Source: JAENVU01 sp031422675
GTDB lineage: Bacteria; Actinomycetota; Acidimicrobiia; IMCC26256; JAENVU01
NCBI GenBank assembly: GCA_031422675.1
Contig: JANPMG010000084.1
Location: forward strand, 4,147 to 68,146
Length of the DNA stretch: 64,000 nt
Direction: 5' to 3'
In this document: positions 26,491 through 35,670 of the stretch, in pieces
Numbering within the stretch: position 1 is the first letter of the stretch
How the letters are laid out: the number at the start of each line of letters is the position of its first letter
Program-made: the position numbers and the translations under genes
Notes under the pieces: generated by a model
Database searches by the model: none
Told to the model about the DNA's origin: nothing
Seen by the model: the letters and a program-made list of their open reading frames with translations, nothing else

Positions 26491-27930
26491 ATGCCCACCA
26501 TCGACGCCGATCGGCTCGCCGCCGTCTGTACCCGCCACCTCGGTCACGATTATTCGGTCACCGAACTCCGACGCCTTTCGGGCGGAGCATCCCGCGAGAC
26601 CTGGGCCTTCGTCGCCACCGATTCCGACGGCGCGCACGAGGAGTTGGTTCTCCGACGCGACCCGGGCGCGTCGATCGGTCAAACCGATCGCGCCACCGAG
26701 TATCAGCTGCTCCAGGCGGCCGCAGCCGGCGGGGTCGCGGTGCCGGAGGTGCGCTTCATCGTGGACGATACCGATGATCTCGGCGCGGGCTTCGTGATGC
26801 GGCGGGTCGACGGTGAGACGATCCCCCGCAAGATTCTGCGCGACGACGAGTTCATCACTGCGCGCACGCGCCTCACCGACCAGTGCGCACGCGCCGCGGC
26901 GGCGATCCACGCGCTGCCACTCGGCGCGCTGCCCCGTCTCGCCCATCAGGACGCCCCTACCCTCATCGAACAGTTCCGCGGCATCCTCGATCTGCTCGGC
27001 GAGCCCCACCCTGCATTCGAACTCGGCCTGCGGTGGCTCTCCGTCCGGGTTCCGGATCTGCCCACCACGCCGACGGCGCTCGTGCACGGCGATTTCCGCA
27101 ACGGGAACTTCATCGTCGGTCCCGACGGCCTGCGGTCGGTGCTCGATTGGGAACTCGCGCATCTCGGGGATCCGATCGAGGACTTGGGTTGGTTCTGCGT
27201 GAAGTCGTGGCGATTCGGCAACATCAATCAGCCGGCCGGCGGGTTCGGGACGGTCGACGAACTCCTCTCGGGATACGAAGCCGCGTCGGGTCGGGCGGTG
27301 TCACCCGATCACCTGCGGTTTTGGGAAGTGTTCGGCACCCTCAAATGGGGTGTCATCTGCGAGATGCAGGCGTCGTCGCATCTCCAGGGCCTGGTCCGAT
27401 CCGTCGAACTGGCCGCGCTCGGACGCCGGATCGCCGAGATGGAATGGGATCTACTGGACCTGATCGACCCGAGCCCCGACGTCGAGTTCGCCGGCCCCAA
27501 GTTGGCCGGCCCCGCACCGGCCCGCCCCCAGACCAACTCGGAACCGGCCGCCTCGTCACCGGCGCTGCCGACGATGCACGATCGTCCGACCGCCGCCGAA
27601 CTCGTCGAATCGGTGCGCGAGTACCTCGAACGCGATGTGATGCCCGGCGAAGGCCGGGTGGCTTTCCACGCGCGCGTGGCGGCCAAGGTGCTCGCGATGG
27701 TGGAGCGCGAGCTGGCGCTCGGCGGCGCGCAGTATGACGCCGAGCGGGCGCGGTTGGCGGACGTACTCGGCCTGGATGCACCGGTGCGAGACCTCACCGT
27801 CGAGTTCGCCCGTCGGATCCGGGCCGGCGATCTCGACGAGACTGCGGATCGAGTCTTCGCAGTGACGCGCGCTTCGGTACGGTCGAAGCTCGCCGTGAGC
27901 AACCCCGGCTACATCTCCCCGCCCGGATAG
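26491..27930 (+). CDS. ACAD10/11-like phosphotransferase with DUF6285 tail
   Basis: A 479-residue protein. Residues 1-340 form an aminoglycoside-phosphotransferase (kinase-like) domain with the catalytic motif VHGDFRNGNF and the metal motif LDWELAHLGDP. This type sits beside acyl-CoA dehydrogenases and, as in human ACAD10/11, is thought to phosphorylate 4-hydroxyacyl-CoA. After a Pro/Ala linker comes a DUF6285 domain from residue 370 (SVREYLERDV). ATG 26491 fits the family start; longer upstream frames run over the cNMP gene's antisense. xthA follows after 11 nt. Confidence 0.87.
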   Translation: MPTIDADRLAAVCTRHLGHDYSVTELRRLSGGASRETWAFVATDSDGAHEELVLRRDPGASIGQTDRATEYQLLQAAAAGGVAVPEVRFIVDDTDDLGAGFVMRRVDGETIPRKILRDDEFITARTRLTDQCARAAAAIHALPLGALPRLAHQDAPTLIEQFRGILDLLGEPHPAFELGLRWLSVRVPDLPTTPTALVHGDFRNGNFIVGPDGLRSVLDWELAHLGDPIEDLGWFCVKSWRFGNINQPAGGFGTVDELLSGYEAASGRAVSPDHLRFWEVFGTLKWGVICEMQASSHLQGLVRSVELAALGRRIAEMEWDLLDLIDPSPDVEFAGPKLAGPAPARPQTNSEPAASSPALPTMHDRPTAAELVESVREYLERDVMPGEGRVAFHARVAAKVLAMVERELALGGAQYDAERARLADVLGLDAPVRDLTVEFARRIRAGDLDETADRVFAVTRASVRSKLAVSNPGYISPPG

Positions 27931-27941
27931 GAACGCCCGTC

Positions 27942-28721
27942 GTGCGCATCGCCACGTGGAACGTCAACTCGTTGAAGGCTCGCCTCGAACGGGTCGAGGA
28001 ATGGCTCGCCTATGCCCAGCCCGACGTGCTCTGTCTCCAGGAGACCAAGCTTGCCGACAAGAATTTTCCGGCGCTGGCCTTCTCCACACTCGGGTACGAG
28101 AGCGTGCACCACGGCCACAATCAATGGAACGGCGTGGCCATCCTCTCCAAGGTCGGAATCGAGGACCCGCAGAACGGATTCGGTGACGGGGTCGAGAACC
28201 CGTACCAGGACGATGCGCGCATGCTCAGCGCGACGTGTGGCGGCATTCGCATCGTGAGTGTGTACGTCCCCAACGGTCGCGAAGTGCCGAGCGAGTTCTA
28301 CGACCGGAAGCTCGTGTGGTTCGAACGGCTCGCGGAGTGGGTCGACGCCCACCACACCCCCAGCGATTCCCTGGTCGTCACCGGCGACTTCAACGTCGCG
28401 CCCGAGGACCGCGACGTGTGGTCGCCGAAGGCGTTCGTCGGTTCGACCCACGTGACCGAACCGGAACGGGCAGCCGTGCGGCGGCTCGAGAACTGGGGCC
28501 TCGTCGATCTCTTCCGCGCCCGCTACGACACGCCGGACCTCTACACATACTGGGATTACCGCCGCGGCGACTTTCATCAGGGTCGGGGCATGCGGATCGA
28601 CCTGGTCCTCGGGACGAATCCAGTTGCCGATCGGGCCACGTGGGCCATCGTCGACCGCAACGCCCGGAAAGGGAAACAACCCTCGGACCACGCGCCGGTC
28701 GTCGTCGATCTCGCGGACTGA
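27942..28721 (+). CDS. xthA: exodeoxyribonuclease III (AP endonuclease)
   Basis: A 259-residue EEP-fold nuclease. RIATWNVNSLKARL, VLCLQETKL (metal glutamate), VPNGREV, TGDFNVAPED and the final SDHAPVVVD are in the canonical order. It removes 3' blocks and cuts at abasic sites in base-excision repair. It starts at GTG 27942 and lies 11 nt after the kinase-like gene, so the two are probably one transcript although they do not share a pathway. Confidence 0.95.
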   Translation: MRIATWNVNSLKARLERVEEWLAYAQPDVLCLQETKLADKNFPALAFSTLGYESVHHGHNQWNGVAILSKVGIEDPQNGFGDGVENPYQDDARMLSATCGGIRIVSVYVPNGREVPSEFYDRKLVWFERLAEWVDAHHTPSDSLVVTGDFNVAPEDRDVWSPKAFVGSTHVTEPERAAVRRLENWGLVDLFRARYDTPDLYTYWDYRRGDFHQGRGMRIDLVLGTNPVADRATWAIVDRNARKGKQPSDHAPVVVDLAD

Positions 28722-28769
28722 CCGAGCGAAACCGGCATCGGCGGCGCGACGCCCGTTAGCGTCTGGGTC

Positions 28770-29246
28770 ATGACCGACATGAGCGACAGTGCTGCGCAGC
28801 CCACGAGCACCAAATCCCCGATGCGGACGATCATCATCGTGGTCGTCGCGCTCGCGGTACTCGCCGGCGGCGCGTTCGTCGCCTACAAGCTCACGAACAA
28901 GCGAGACACGGGCGAAGCGGCCTTCACCGTCGCCCAACGCGTCGAGAAGGCGCTCATCGCCGGAGATTCCGCCACGATCAAGGAACTCTCCACTGCGCAG
29001 GGCCGCGCGCAGCTCGAGAAGCTCGACCCCGCCGATCTCACGGGTTTCGATTTCAAGGGCTGCATCCCGATTGCGGTCAAGACCCGCTCGTGCGTCTTCA
29101 CCCGGCCCGGCGGTGAACTCCGGATGACCCTCACCGTGCCGGGCGACAAGCTGCTCGTGAACCAGGTGGAGATCGGCGCGGCCGGACTTCCGCCGGGACT
29201 TCCGCCGGGGCTGCCGCCCGCGACGCAAACCCCGCCGACGACCTGA
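28770..29246 (+). CDS. membrane-anchored protein, unknown family
   Basis: A 158-residue protein with a 19-residue cytosolic start, one membrane helix (residues 20-42) and an exported domain with a cysteine pair (FKGCIPIAVKTRSCVF). The pattern of a helix followed by a small alpha/beta domain (AQRVEKALIAGDSATIKEL) recalls DUF4878-like lumazine or lipocalin-type stress proteins, but I cannot assign a family. It ends in three PPGLP units and Pro/Thr. ATG 28770 is weakly supported; an in-frame ATG lies 4 codons on. It converges on etfA with 6 nt between. Confidence 0.7.
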   Translation: MTDMSDSAAQPTSTKSPMRTIIIVVVALAVLAGGAFVAYKLTNKRDTGEAAFTVAQRVEKALIAGDSATIKELSTAQGRAQLEKLDPADLTGFDFKGCIPIAVKTRSCVFTRPGGELRMTLTVPGDKLLVNQVEIGAAGLPPGLPPGLPPATQTPPTT

Positions 29247-29252
29247 GTCGAA

Positions 29253-30209
29253 CTACTTGCGGGCCTTGAGTGCCTCGATGAGCTTCGGGACCACCTTGTG
29301 CACGTCACCGACGATGCCGAGATCGGCCACCGAGAAGATCGGCGCCTCACCGTCCTTGTTGATGGCGATGATGTTGTCCGAACCCTTCATTCCCACCATG
29401 TGCTGGGTGGCACCGCTGATCCCGAGCGCGAGGTACACCTTGGGCTTCACGGTCTTGCCGGTCTGTCCCACCTGCTTGGAGTACGGGACCCAGCCGGCGT
29501 CGACGATGGCGCGAGATGCGCCCGACGCGCCACCGATGAGCTTGGCGAGTTCCTCGACGAGCGGGTCGTAGTTCTCGGCCGCGCCGATGCCCCGCCCTCC
29601 GGACACGACGATCGTTGCTTCTTCGAGCTTCGGTCCCTCGCGCTCTTCGACGTGGGTCTCGAGCACTTTGGCCTCGGCGGCGCGCCCGGCATCCGGAGTG
29701 TCCACGTTCACAACTTCACCGGCGGCCTCGCCACCGGGTGCAGCCACGAAGGACTTCGGGCGAATGGCGGCGAGGGCCGGCTTGGCGCCGTCGAACTTGG
29801 TGTCGACGAGCGTGTTCCCACCGAAGATCGCACTGCGAACGGTGACCGCGTCACCGTCGACGCTCAGGCCGACACCGTTGGTGAGCACGGTGCGGTCGAG
29901 CTTCACCGAGAGCCGAGCGAGTGCGTCACGGCCGTCGTAACTCTGGGCGAAGAGGATGAGGTCGGGCGCCTCGGCCTCGACGAGACCAGCGATCGCCGCC
30001 GCGCCCATGACGCCGGCGAGGCTGCCACCGGCGTCGACGGCGAACACCTTCGCCACACCGTGCGCGCCGAGCGCGGGCGCGATCGCGGCCGCGTTGTCAC
30101 CGACGTAGATGGCCTCGACCGTGCCGAGCTCGCGCGCCTTGGTGACGAGCTCGAGCGTTGCCGTGGTGGGTGCGTCACCCTCTGATTCTGCGTAAACCCA
30201 AATCTTCAT
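29253..30209 (-). CDS. etfA: electron transfer flavoprotein alpha subunit
   Basis: A 318-residue EtfA/FixB protein that carries FAD and passes electrons from acyl-CoA dehydrogenases to the membrane chain. The C-terminal FAD domain has VSGGRGIG, then YSKQVGQTGKTVKPKVYLALGIS, GATQHMVGM and IIAINKDGEAPIF, all diagnostic. It lies 18 nt after etfB on the same strand and certainly works with it. The acyl-CoA dehydrogenase at 55071-56348 is a likely electron donor. Confidence 0.96.
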   Translation of the reverse strand: MKIWVYAESEGDAPTTATLELVTKARELGTVEAIYVGDNAAAIAPALGAHGVAKVFAVDAGGSLAGVMGAAAIAGLVEAEAPDLILFAQSYDGRDALARLSVKLDRTVLTNGVGLSVDGDAVTVRSAIFGGNTLVDTKFDGAKPALAAIRPKSFVAAPGGEAAGEVVNVDTPDAGRAAEAKVLETHVEEREGPKLEEATIVVSGGRGIGAAENYDPLVEELAKLIGGASGASRAIVDAGWVPYSKQVGQTGKTVKPKVYLALGISGATQHMVGMKGSDNIIAINKDGEAPIFSVADLGIVGDVHKVVPKLIEALKARK

Positions 30210-30227
30210 GATGTCTGTTCCCCTCCC

Positions 30228-30998
30228 TCAGATGACCTTGAGACCGTCGAGGAACTCGACAACCTTCTCGAATGCGGTGCCGTCGTCCTCGATCTTCTCG
30301 CCGGCTTCGCGAGCGGGTGCCGCGGTCACCGACGTGATCGTCTGGTTCGGCGCAAGCGCGTCGGCGGAGAGGCCGAGATCGCTGGCGGTCACCTGATCGA
30401 CCGGCTTCGACTTCGCCGCCATGATTCCCTTGAACGACGGGTACCGCGGCTCGACCACACCGGCGGTGACACTGACGACCGCGGGCAACGAGGCCTCGAC
30501 GACGTCGTAACCGGCTTCGGTCTGCCGTTGGATCTTCGCCGTCCCACCTTCGAGGTGGACTTCCTTGGCGAACGTGAGTGACGGCCACCCGAGCAGCTCC
30601 GCCACCTGGGCGGGAATCGTGCCGGTGTACCCGTCGGTGGACTCGGTGGCGGTCAGGACGAGGTCGGTGCCCTCGGCCCGCTCGACGCACTTGGCGAGCA
30701 CCTTGGCGGTGGTGAGCGAGTCGGCGCCGGCGAGCGCGTCGTCCGAGACGAGAATCGCCTTGGCCGCGCCCATGGCAAGCGCGGTCCGCAGACCCGAGAC
30801 CTCACCGTTCGGGGCCATCGAGATCAAGGTGACCTCGCCGCCGCCGGCCTTGTCGACGAGCTGGAGCGCCATCTCGACGCCGTAACTGTCCGATTCGTCG
30901 AGGATCAGCTTGCCTTCACGCTTCAGCGTGTGGTCGCTGTTCAGCTCGCCCGGCACGGCCGGGTCGGGAATCTGCTTCACGCAGACGACGACGTTCAT
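30228..30998 (-). CDS. etfB: electron transfer flavoprotein beta subunit
   Basis: A 256-residue EtfB/FixA protein. VVCVKQIPDPAVPG at the start, LDESDSYGVEMALQL, and ATESTDGYTGTIPAQVAELL are the hallmarks of the subunit that binds AMP. With EtfA it forms the soluble electron carrier for beta-oxidation. The ATG start diverges from the geranylgeranyl-reductase gene at 31124, with a 125-nt shared promoter region. Confidence 0.96.
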   Translation of the reverse strand: MNVVVCVKQIPDPAVPGELNSDHTLKREGKLILDESDSYGVEMALQLVDKAGGGEVTLISMAPNGEVSGLRTALAMGAAKAILVSDDALAGADSLTTAKVLAKCVERAEGTDLVLTATESTDGYTGTIPAQVAELLGWPSLTFAKEVHLEGGTAKIQRQTEAGYDVVEASLPAVVSVTAGVVEPRYPSFKGIMAAKSKPVDQVTASDLGLSADALAPNQTITSVTAAPAREAGEKIEDDGTAFEKVVEFLDGLKVI

Positions 30999-31123
30999 TC
31001 AGGTCGCTCCCAGTGATTGCTCCGGGCACACCGACATCGGCGGCTCCTTGGATTGCGGCCGAGATTCTGGCGCCCACCGGCCCGCCAAGTCGAAGCGGGC
31101 GGTTCGCGAGCTATTTTCCGCCG

Positions 31124-32368
31124 ATGCCGTCCGTAGTCCACCGTGGCGCCGACGCCGACCTCCTGGTCATCGGGGCCGGACCCGCCGGATGTGCGGCGGC
31201 GATCACCGCCGCCCGATCCGGACGCGCCGTGGTGATGATCGACAAAGCCACCTTCCCCCGGGACAAGACCTGCGGCGATGGACTCACCGCCGGCGCGTTA
31301 CGCGCACTCGAAGCGCTCGGCGTCCCGCTCGCAGCGCTCGGTGCCTCGGTTCCGGTGACCGACGCGATCGTCGTCAGCCCGTCCGGTCGCCGGGTTGCGC
31401 TCCCGCTTCCGACCGATGGTGAACACGCCCGGGTCATGCGCAGGATCGACCTGGACGCGGCGCTCGTGCACACGACGCGAACCGCCGGCGTCACCGTGCT
31501 CGAAGGCCGCGCCCTCACCGAGTTGAAGAGCCTCGACACCGTCGTGGAAGCGACGCTCGAAGACGGCCGGCTGCTCCGAGCACCGTTTGCGATCGCGGCC
31601 GACGGCAACTACTCGACCGCCCGTCGCCTCCTCAGCCCCGATGCGTCGCCGGTCCGAGGCGAATGGTCGGCGTTTCGCCAGTACTACGCGCACGTCGACG
31701 ATCCGCGCCTCTGGGTGTTATTCGAGCGAGACATCCTCCCCGGATACGCGTGGGTGTTCCCGCTGCCCGACGGCCGCGCCAACGTCGGCCTCGCGATCGT
31801 GCGCCAGCCCGGCGTCACGGGGAAGATGCTGGCGGAGACATGGCGCAGCCTCCTCGCGCGGCCCTCGCTTCGCGCGGTGCTGGGCCCGCGCGTCGAGGCG
31901 GAGGGACCGCACCGGGCGTGGCCGATCCCGAGCCACCTGGACCCGGCGCGGCTCGCGCACGGTCGGGTGTTGTTCGCGGGAGACGCGGCGGGCGTCGTGG
32001 ATCCGATGACCGGAGAAGGCATCGCCCAAGCGCTCGAAACCGGAATCCTCGCGGCGCGCGCCATCACCCGCGTGCCGCATCCACCCGTCGGTCATCGATC
32101 GCAGTTCGACCCGGCGTCGATCGCCACGCGCTACCGCACCGACGTGCACCGTGATCTCGGTCGTGACCTGCGCTTCGCGGCGGCGTTGCAGCGAGTGTTG
32201 GGCCAACCGCGGCGCGCCCGCGCCACGCTGCGCGCCGTCGACACCAACGCCTGGACCCGTCGTCACTTCGCCCGCTGGATGTTCGAGGACTACCCCCGCG
32301 CGCTCCTGCTCACCCCGAGCCGCTGGCACCGCGCCATGCTCACCCCTCCCGGCGCCTACCGCTCATAG
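31124..32368 (+). CDS. geranylgeranyl reductase-family flavoprotein
   Basis: A 414-residue FAD-dependent enzyme. The Rossmann loop DLLVIGAGPAGCAAAI, the cysteine motif KTCGDGLT and the second FAD motif GDAAGVVDPMTGEGIAQALETG are in place. Family members reduce the isoprenoid chains of chlorophyll, archaeal lipids or menaquinone; in actinobacteria a menaquinone reductase (MenJ) belongs here. The substrate here is not known. ATG 31124 is used; the frame opens further upstream through the promoter region only. Confidence 0.88.
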   Translation: MPSVVHRGADADLLVIGAGPAGCAAAITAARSGRAVVMIDKATFPRDKTCGDGLTAGALRALEALGVPLAALGASVPVTDAIVVSPSGRRVALPLPTDGEHARVMRRIDLDAALVHTTRTAGVTVLEGRALTELKSLDTVVEATLEDGRLLRAPFAIAADGNYSTARRLLSPDASPVRGEWSAFRQYYAHVDDPRLWVLFERDILPGYAWVFPLPDGRANVGLAIVRQPGVTGKMLAETWRSLLARPSLRAVLGPRVEAEGPHRAWPIPSHLDPARLAHGRVLFAGDAAGVVDPMTGEGIAQALETGILAARAITRVPHPPVGHRSQFDPASIATRYRTDVHRDLGRDLRFAAALQRVLGQPRRARATLRAVDTNAWTRRHFARWMFEDYPRALLLTPSRWHRAMLTPPGAYRS

Positions 32369-32380
32369 CGCGCCCCACCC

Positions 32381-32436
32381 ACGGTTTTGGCGTCCCCAGC
32401 TGCTGCTGGACAGCAGCGGTGGACGCCGAAACCGGT
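32381..32436. terminator. long hairpin between convergent genes (bidirectional terminator)
   Basis: The arms 32381-32395 and 32421-32436 pair (GGCGTCC with GGACGCC, extended by GGTTTT-like pairing), and GCTGCTG with CAGCAGC closes an inner stem around CTGGA. It fills the gap between the convergent reductase and dehydrogenase genes. There is no pronounced T-run. Confidence 0.65.
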
Positions 32437-33489
32437 TCAAAGGGGGGTGATCGCCGCGGATTCGCCGGGGACGACCAGGATCTTGGCGTGGTGTTCGGGG
32501 TTGCCGAGCACGGTGAATGCGTCGGGCACGCCGTCGATACCGACGGTCCCGGTGACGAGCGGTGACGCGTCGATCTCGCCCTCGGCCAGCTGACGCAGGG
32601 TGGCAGCGAACTCGGCCGGGTCGTAATAGATCACGAACTGAAACTGAAGTTCCTTCGCGACCGCAACCAATGGCAAGAACGTGTCGGGCTCCATGCACAC
32701 GCCGACCACGGTGATGCGCGTGTTCGACGGCACCGACCGGCAGATGTCGTCGAGGATCCCCGGCACGCCGATCGCCTCGAAGACCACCGGCGTCGCACTG
32801 CCGGCGGCGCGGCTCCAACCGTCCATCGCGGTCTCAACCGCGGGATCCACCACCGCGGCCGCACCCATCGCAGCAGCCAACGCGCGCCGCCGCGGCGAGT
32901 AGTCGCTCGCCACGATCTGCTCGATACCCACCGCTCGCAGCGCGGCGATCAGGGCCAGACCGATCGGGCCGGCGCCCAGCACCAGCGCACCCTCGCCGCG
33001 GGCGATGCCCGACTTGTTGACGGCATGCACTGCGACGGCGACCGGTTCGGTCAGCGCGGCAATCCGTGGATCCAAACCGTTCGGGACCGCCAGACACATC
33101 CCGGCCGTGAGTTGCATCCGCTCCGCGAACGCGCCGTAGTACCGATTCGAGAATCCGAGCAGCTCGAGCCCGTGTGGCGCGAACGCCATCGGCATGCTCA
33201 CCACGAGATCACCCGGCTTGATCGCCAACCCGTCGGTCTCGGCACCGAGTTCGAGCACCTCGCCACAGAACTCGTGGCCCATCACGTAGTCGGCGTCGGG
33301 GTCGAAGGGGTTGTCGAGCCCACCCATGCCCGAAAGTTCGAGCATGGCGTCGGCATGGCGCAACGTGTGCAGGTCCGAACCGCAGATGCCACACGCCTTC
33401 ACCGCCACCAGCACCTCACCTGCTTCCGGCACCGGGTCACGGACGTCTTCGACGACCAGCTGTCCTCGTCGGGCAATCGCAGCGCGCAT
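32437..33489 (-). CDS. medium-chain zinc-type alcohol dehydrogenase
   Basis: A 350-residue MDR dehydrogenase. The catalytic zinc region ACGICGSDLHT and the glutamate/histidine motif VMGHEFCGEV are present, and the Rossmann loop is LVLGAGPIGLALIAAL. The four-cysteine structural zinc lobe is not visible; a hydrophobic insert ADAMLELSGMGGLDNPFD lies before GHEF instead. It oxidises an alcohol or a secondary diol. ATG 33489 is chosen because it matches the family start RAAIARRGQLV; the longer frame overlaps the divergent remnant gene. Confidence 0.9.
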   Translation of the reverse strand: MRAAIARRGQLVVEDVRDPVPEAGEVLVAVKACGICGSDLHTLRHADAMLELSGMGGLDNPFDPDADYVMGHEFCGEVLELGAETDGLAIKPGDLVVSMPMAFAPHGLELLGFSNRYYGAFAERMQLTAGMCLAVPNGLDPRIAALTEPVAVAVHAVNKSGIARGEGALVLGAGPIGLALIAALRAVGIEQIVASDYSPRRRALAAAMGAAAVVDPAVETAMDGWSRAAGSATPVVFEAIGVPGILDDICRSVPSNTRITVVGVCMEPDTFLPLVAVAKELQFQFVIYYDPAEFAATLRQLAEGEIDASPLVTGTVGIDGVPDAFTVLGNPEHHAKILVVPGESAAITPL

Positions 33490-33546
33490 GCGCCGAGCGT
33501 GCCCTTCGTTCGACCGCGCGGTCAAGCTGCCGGTAGGCGGCGCCGC

Positions 33547-34211
33547 ATGGCCATCGACTTCTCCCTGTCTCCCGAACTCGAAGCGATCCGCGCCAAGACG
33601 CGCGACTTCATCGACACCGTCGTCAAACCGGCCGAAGCGAAGATCGTGAAGGACGATCGCACGTCCTTGATCACGCGGTGATCGAAATGCGGACCGAAGC
33701 CCAGAAGCGCAGCCTCTGGTTGCCCCACATGCCCAAGGAGTGGGGCGGCATGGGGCTCGGGCACGTGGAGCTCGGATGGTGCAGGCCGAGGCGGCGAAGT
33801 CCGGCTTCGGTCCGTACGCCATCAACGCCCAGGCCCCCGACGAAGGCAACATGCACACGCTCGTGCACTGGGGGACCGACGAACAGAAGGAGAAGTACCT
33901 CCGTCCGCTCTGTGAAGTTGCACTCGGCCTACAGGATCGACCGGAAAGAAGACTTCAAGTCCGAAGTGTCGATGACCAAGCACTTCGTGGCCAACGCGCT
34001 GAGCCGCATCATCGATCGCGCGATCCAGGTGCACGGCGCGCTCGGCTACTCCACCGATACCCCGCTCGCGACCATGTTCCAACACGCGCGCTGGGCCCGC
34101 TTCGCCGACGGCGCCGACGAGATCCACCTCATGCGCACCGCGGAACGCGCCACCGCCGCGTACAAGGACACCGGCACCACGGCGTCGGCGACGGGTGCAC
34201 TGCCGATCTGA
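33547..34211 (+). pseudogene. decayed acyl-CoA dehydrogenase (frameshifts and central deletion)
   Basis: Four pieces of one acyl-CoA dehydrogenase lie in three different frames. 33547-33681 encodes the N-terminus (DFSLSPELEAIRAKTRDFI) and ends in a stop. 33681 to about 33776 carries SLWLPHMPKEWGGMGLGHVE. About 33776-33915 in a further frame carries MHTLVHWGTDEQKEKYLRPL. About 33920-34211 carries the C-terminal RIIDRAIQVHGALGYSTD to the end. The middle of the enzyme (flavin-binding beta domain, roughly 150 residues) is missing. An intact relative would be about 400 residues. This cannot be a working enzyme. Confidence 0.85.
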
Positions 34212-34253
34212 AATCAGCCCGCCCGCGCCGGCGGGACAGGCCAGAGTCTCGCA

Positions 34254-34985
34254 ATGCTCGAGAACATCTTCGACGACCGGGTCGCGCCGTTCTATGACGC
34301 GACGTCGGCCGACCGCTTCCACCCGGCCGTGCTCGATCCGACGGTCGAGTTCCTGGTCACCGAGGCCCGAGGCGGCGCCGCACTCGAACTCGCGATCGGG
34401 ACCGGACGCGTTGCGTTACCACTCGCGGCACGCGGCGTGCTGGTGTACGGCATCGACATCTCCTCCGCGATGGTCGAGCAGCGGCGCGCCAAGCCCGGTG
34501 GCCACGAGATCAACGTCACCATCGGCGACATGGCAACGGCCGCGCTCGGCCGGACGTTCCGGCTCGCCTACCTCGTCTACAACACGATCTCGAACCTGAC
34601 GAACCAGGACGAGCAGGTGGAGTGCTTCAGCAACGTCGCCCGCCACCTCGAACCGGGCGGTCGGTTCGTGATCGAAGTCGGCCTGCCGCAGTTGCGTCGC
34701 CTGCCCCCGGGTGACACCTTGCGGGTGTTCGAGATGTCACCAACTCACGTAGGCGTGGACGAGTACGACATCGTGAACCAGATCGAGGTGTCCCACCACT
34801 GGTTCGCGCTCGACGGTCGCTGGGAGACGTTCGCGTCTCGCCACCGCTATACGTGGCCGCCCGAACTCGACCTCATGGCCCGCATCGCCGGCATGACGCT
34901 CGTCGGCCGATTCGCCGACTGGGACCGCAGCCCGTTCACCGCCGACAGCGAACAGCACATCTCGGTCTGGGAGAAGCCCGCTTGA
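34254..34985 (+). CDS. class I SAM-dependent methyltransferase
   Basis: A 243-residue methyltransferase. ALELAIGTGRVALPLAARG is the SAM loop, VYGIDISSAM the acidic beta-2 end, and LVYNTISNLTNQDEQ the fourth strand. A beta-rich insert near residues 150-220 (HWFALDGRWETFASRHRYTW) could form a substrate lid. The acceptor is unknown. It follows the remnant dehydrogenase by 42 nt and converges on the TetR gene with 1 nt between stops. Confidence 0.87.
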   Translation: MLENIFDDRVAPFYDATSADRFHPAVLDPTVEFLVTEARGGAALELAIGTGRVALPLAARGVLVYGIDISSAMVEQRRAKPGGHEINVTIGDMATAALGRTFRLAYLVYNTISNLTNQDEQVECFSNVARHLEPGGRFVIEVGLPQLRRLPPGDTLRVFEMSPTHVGVDEYDIVNQIEVSHHWFALDGRWETFASRHRYTWPPELDLMARIAGMTLVGRFADWDRSPFTADSEQHISVWEKPA

Positions 34986-34986
34986 C

Positions 34987-35589
34987 TCACCGTCCAGGTG
35001 GCCGTAACGCCGCGTCGAGCACGGCGCGGGTTGCGATGGCGCGGGGTGCGTCGGAACTCACGTTGGCTTGGAGGGAGCTCATGAGGAGCGACAGCACGAT
35101 CGACTCGAGCCCCTGCGCAGTGAGGCGCGCGTCGATATCTCGACGGATGTCGCCTTCCGCTTGGGCGACCTCGATGCCGGCGACCGTTTCCTCGGTGAGC
35201 TGGTGCAGTGACGGCAACTCGAGGAGACGATCGATCACGTCCGGTTCGCGTCCCGATAGCACGCGCGCAGCCAGCGGGTGTTCGGTCACGCGCGTGAGGA
35301 GGACCGACACCATCAACCCGAGTCCCTCACGCATCGGCATTCCCTCGATCGCGGCCCGGCTCTCATCGATCAGCGCGCTCGCGTCGGCGTCGACCGCCGC
35401 CTGGAAAAGTGCTTCCTTGCCGGCGAAGTACGCGTAGATCGCGGCCGGCGTGAGGTCGGCGTCGCGCGCGATGTCGGAGACCGATGTGTGGCGGTAGCCG
35501 TTGGCGGCAAAGCGCGCAACCGCTATTTCGAGCACCCGTTGCCGGGTCCGGTCCCCCTTCGTGCCTGCCGATGCGGTGGTGATCGCCAC
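34987..35589 (-). CDS. TetR-family transcriptional regulator
   Basis: A 200-residue TetR repressor. The N-terminal DNA-binding domain covers residues 13-59 (RQRVLEIAVARFAANGY, then TPAAIYAYFAGKEALF). The remaining helices form the ligand pocket and dimer interface and are not family-specific. It is divergent from the AurF-like oxygenase at 35671. An inverted repeat at 35629-35647 in the shared promoter is a strong candidate for its operator, so it probably represses the oxygenase and itself. Confidence 0.93.
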   Translation of the reverse strand: MAITTASAGTKGDRTRQRVLEIAVARFAANGYRHTSVSDIARDADLTPAAIYAYFAGKEALFQAAVDADASALIDESRAAIEGMPMREGLGLMVSVLLTRVTEHPLAARVLSGREPDVIDRLLELPSLHQLTEETVAGIEVAQAEGDIRRDIDARLTAQGLESIVLSLLMSSLQANVSSDAPRAIATRAVLDAALRPPGR

Positions 35590-35628
35590 TCGCTCACGAT
35601 ATCCAACCTGACAGTAATCCTGGAACTG

Positions 35629-35647
35629 ACGAATATGTTTGATTCGT
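35629..35647. promoter_or_regulatory. inverted-repeat operator, TetR/AurF-like divergent promoter
   Basis: ACGAAT and ATTCGT are perfect inverted arms around a 7-nt spacer, giving a 19-bp site. It lies midway in the 81-nt gap between the two divergent starts, and the TATGTT in its centre could be a -10 box. This size and placement suit a TetR dimer. Confidence 0.6.
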
Positions 35648-35670
35648 AGATTCCTGGGTATCCTCCCTCC

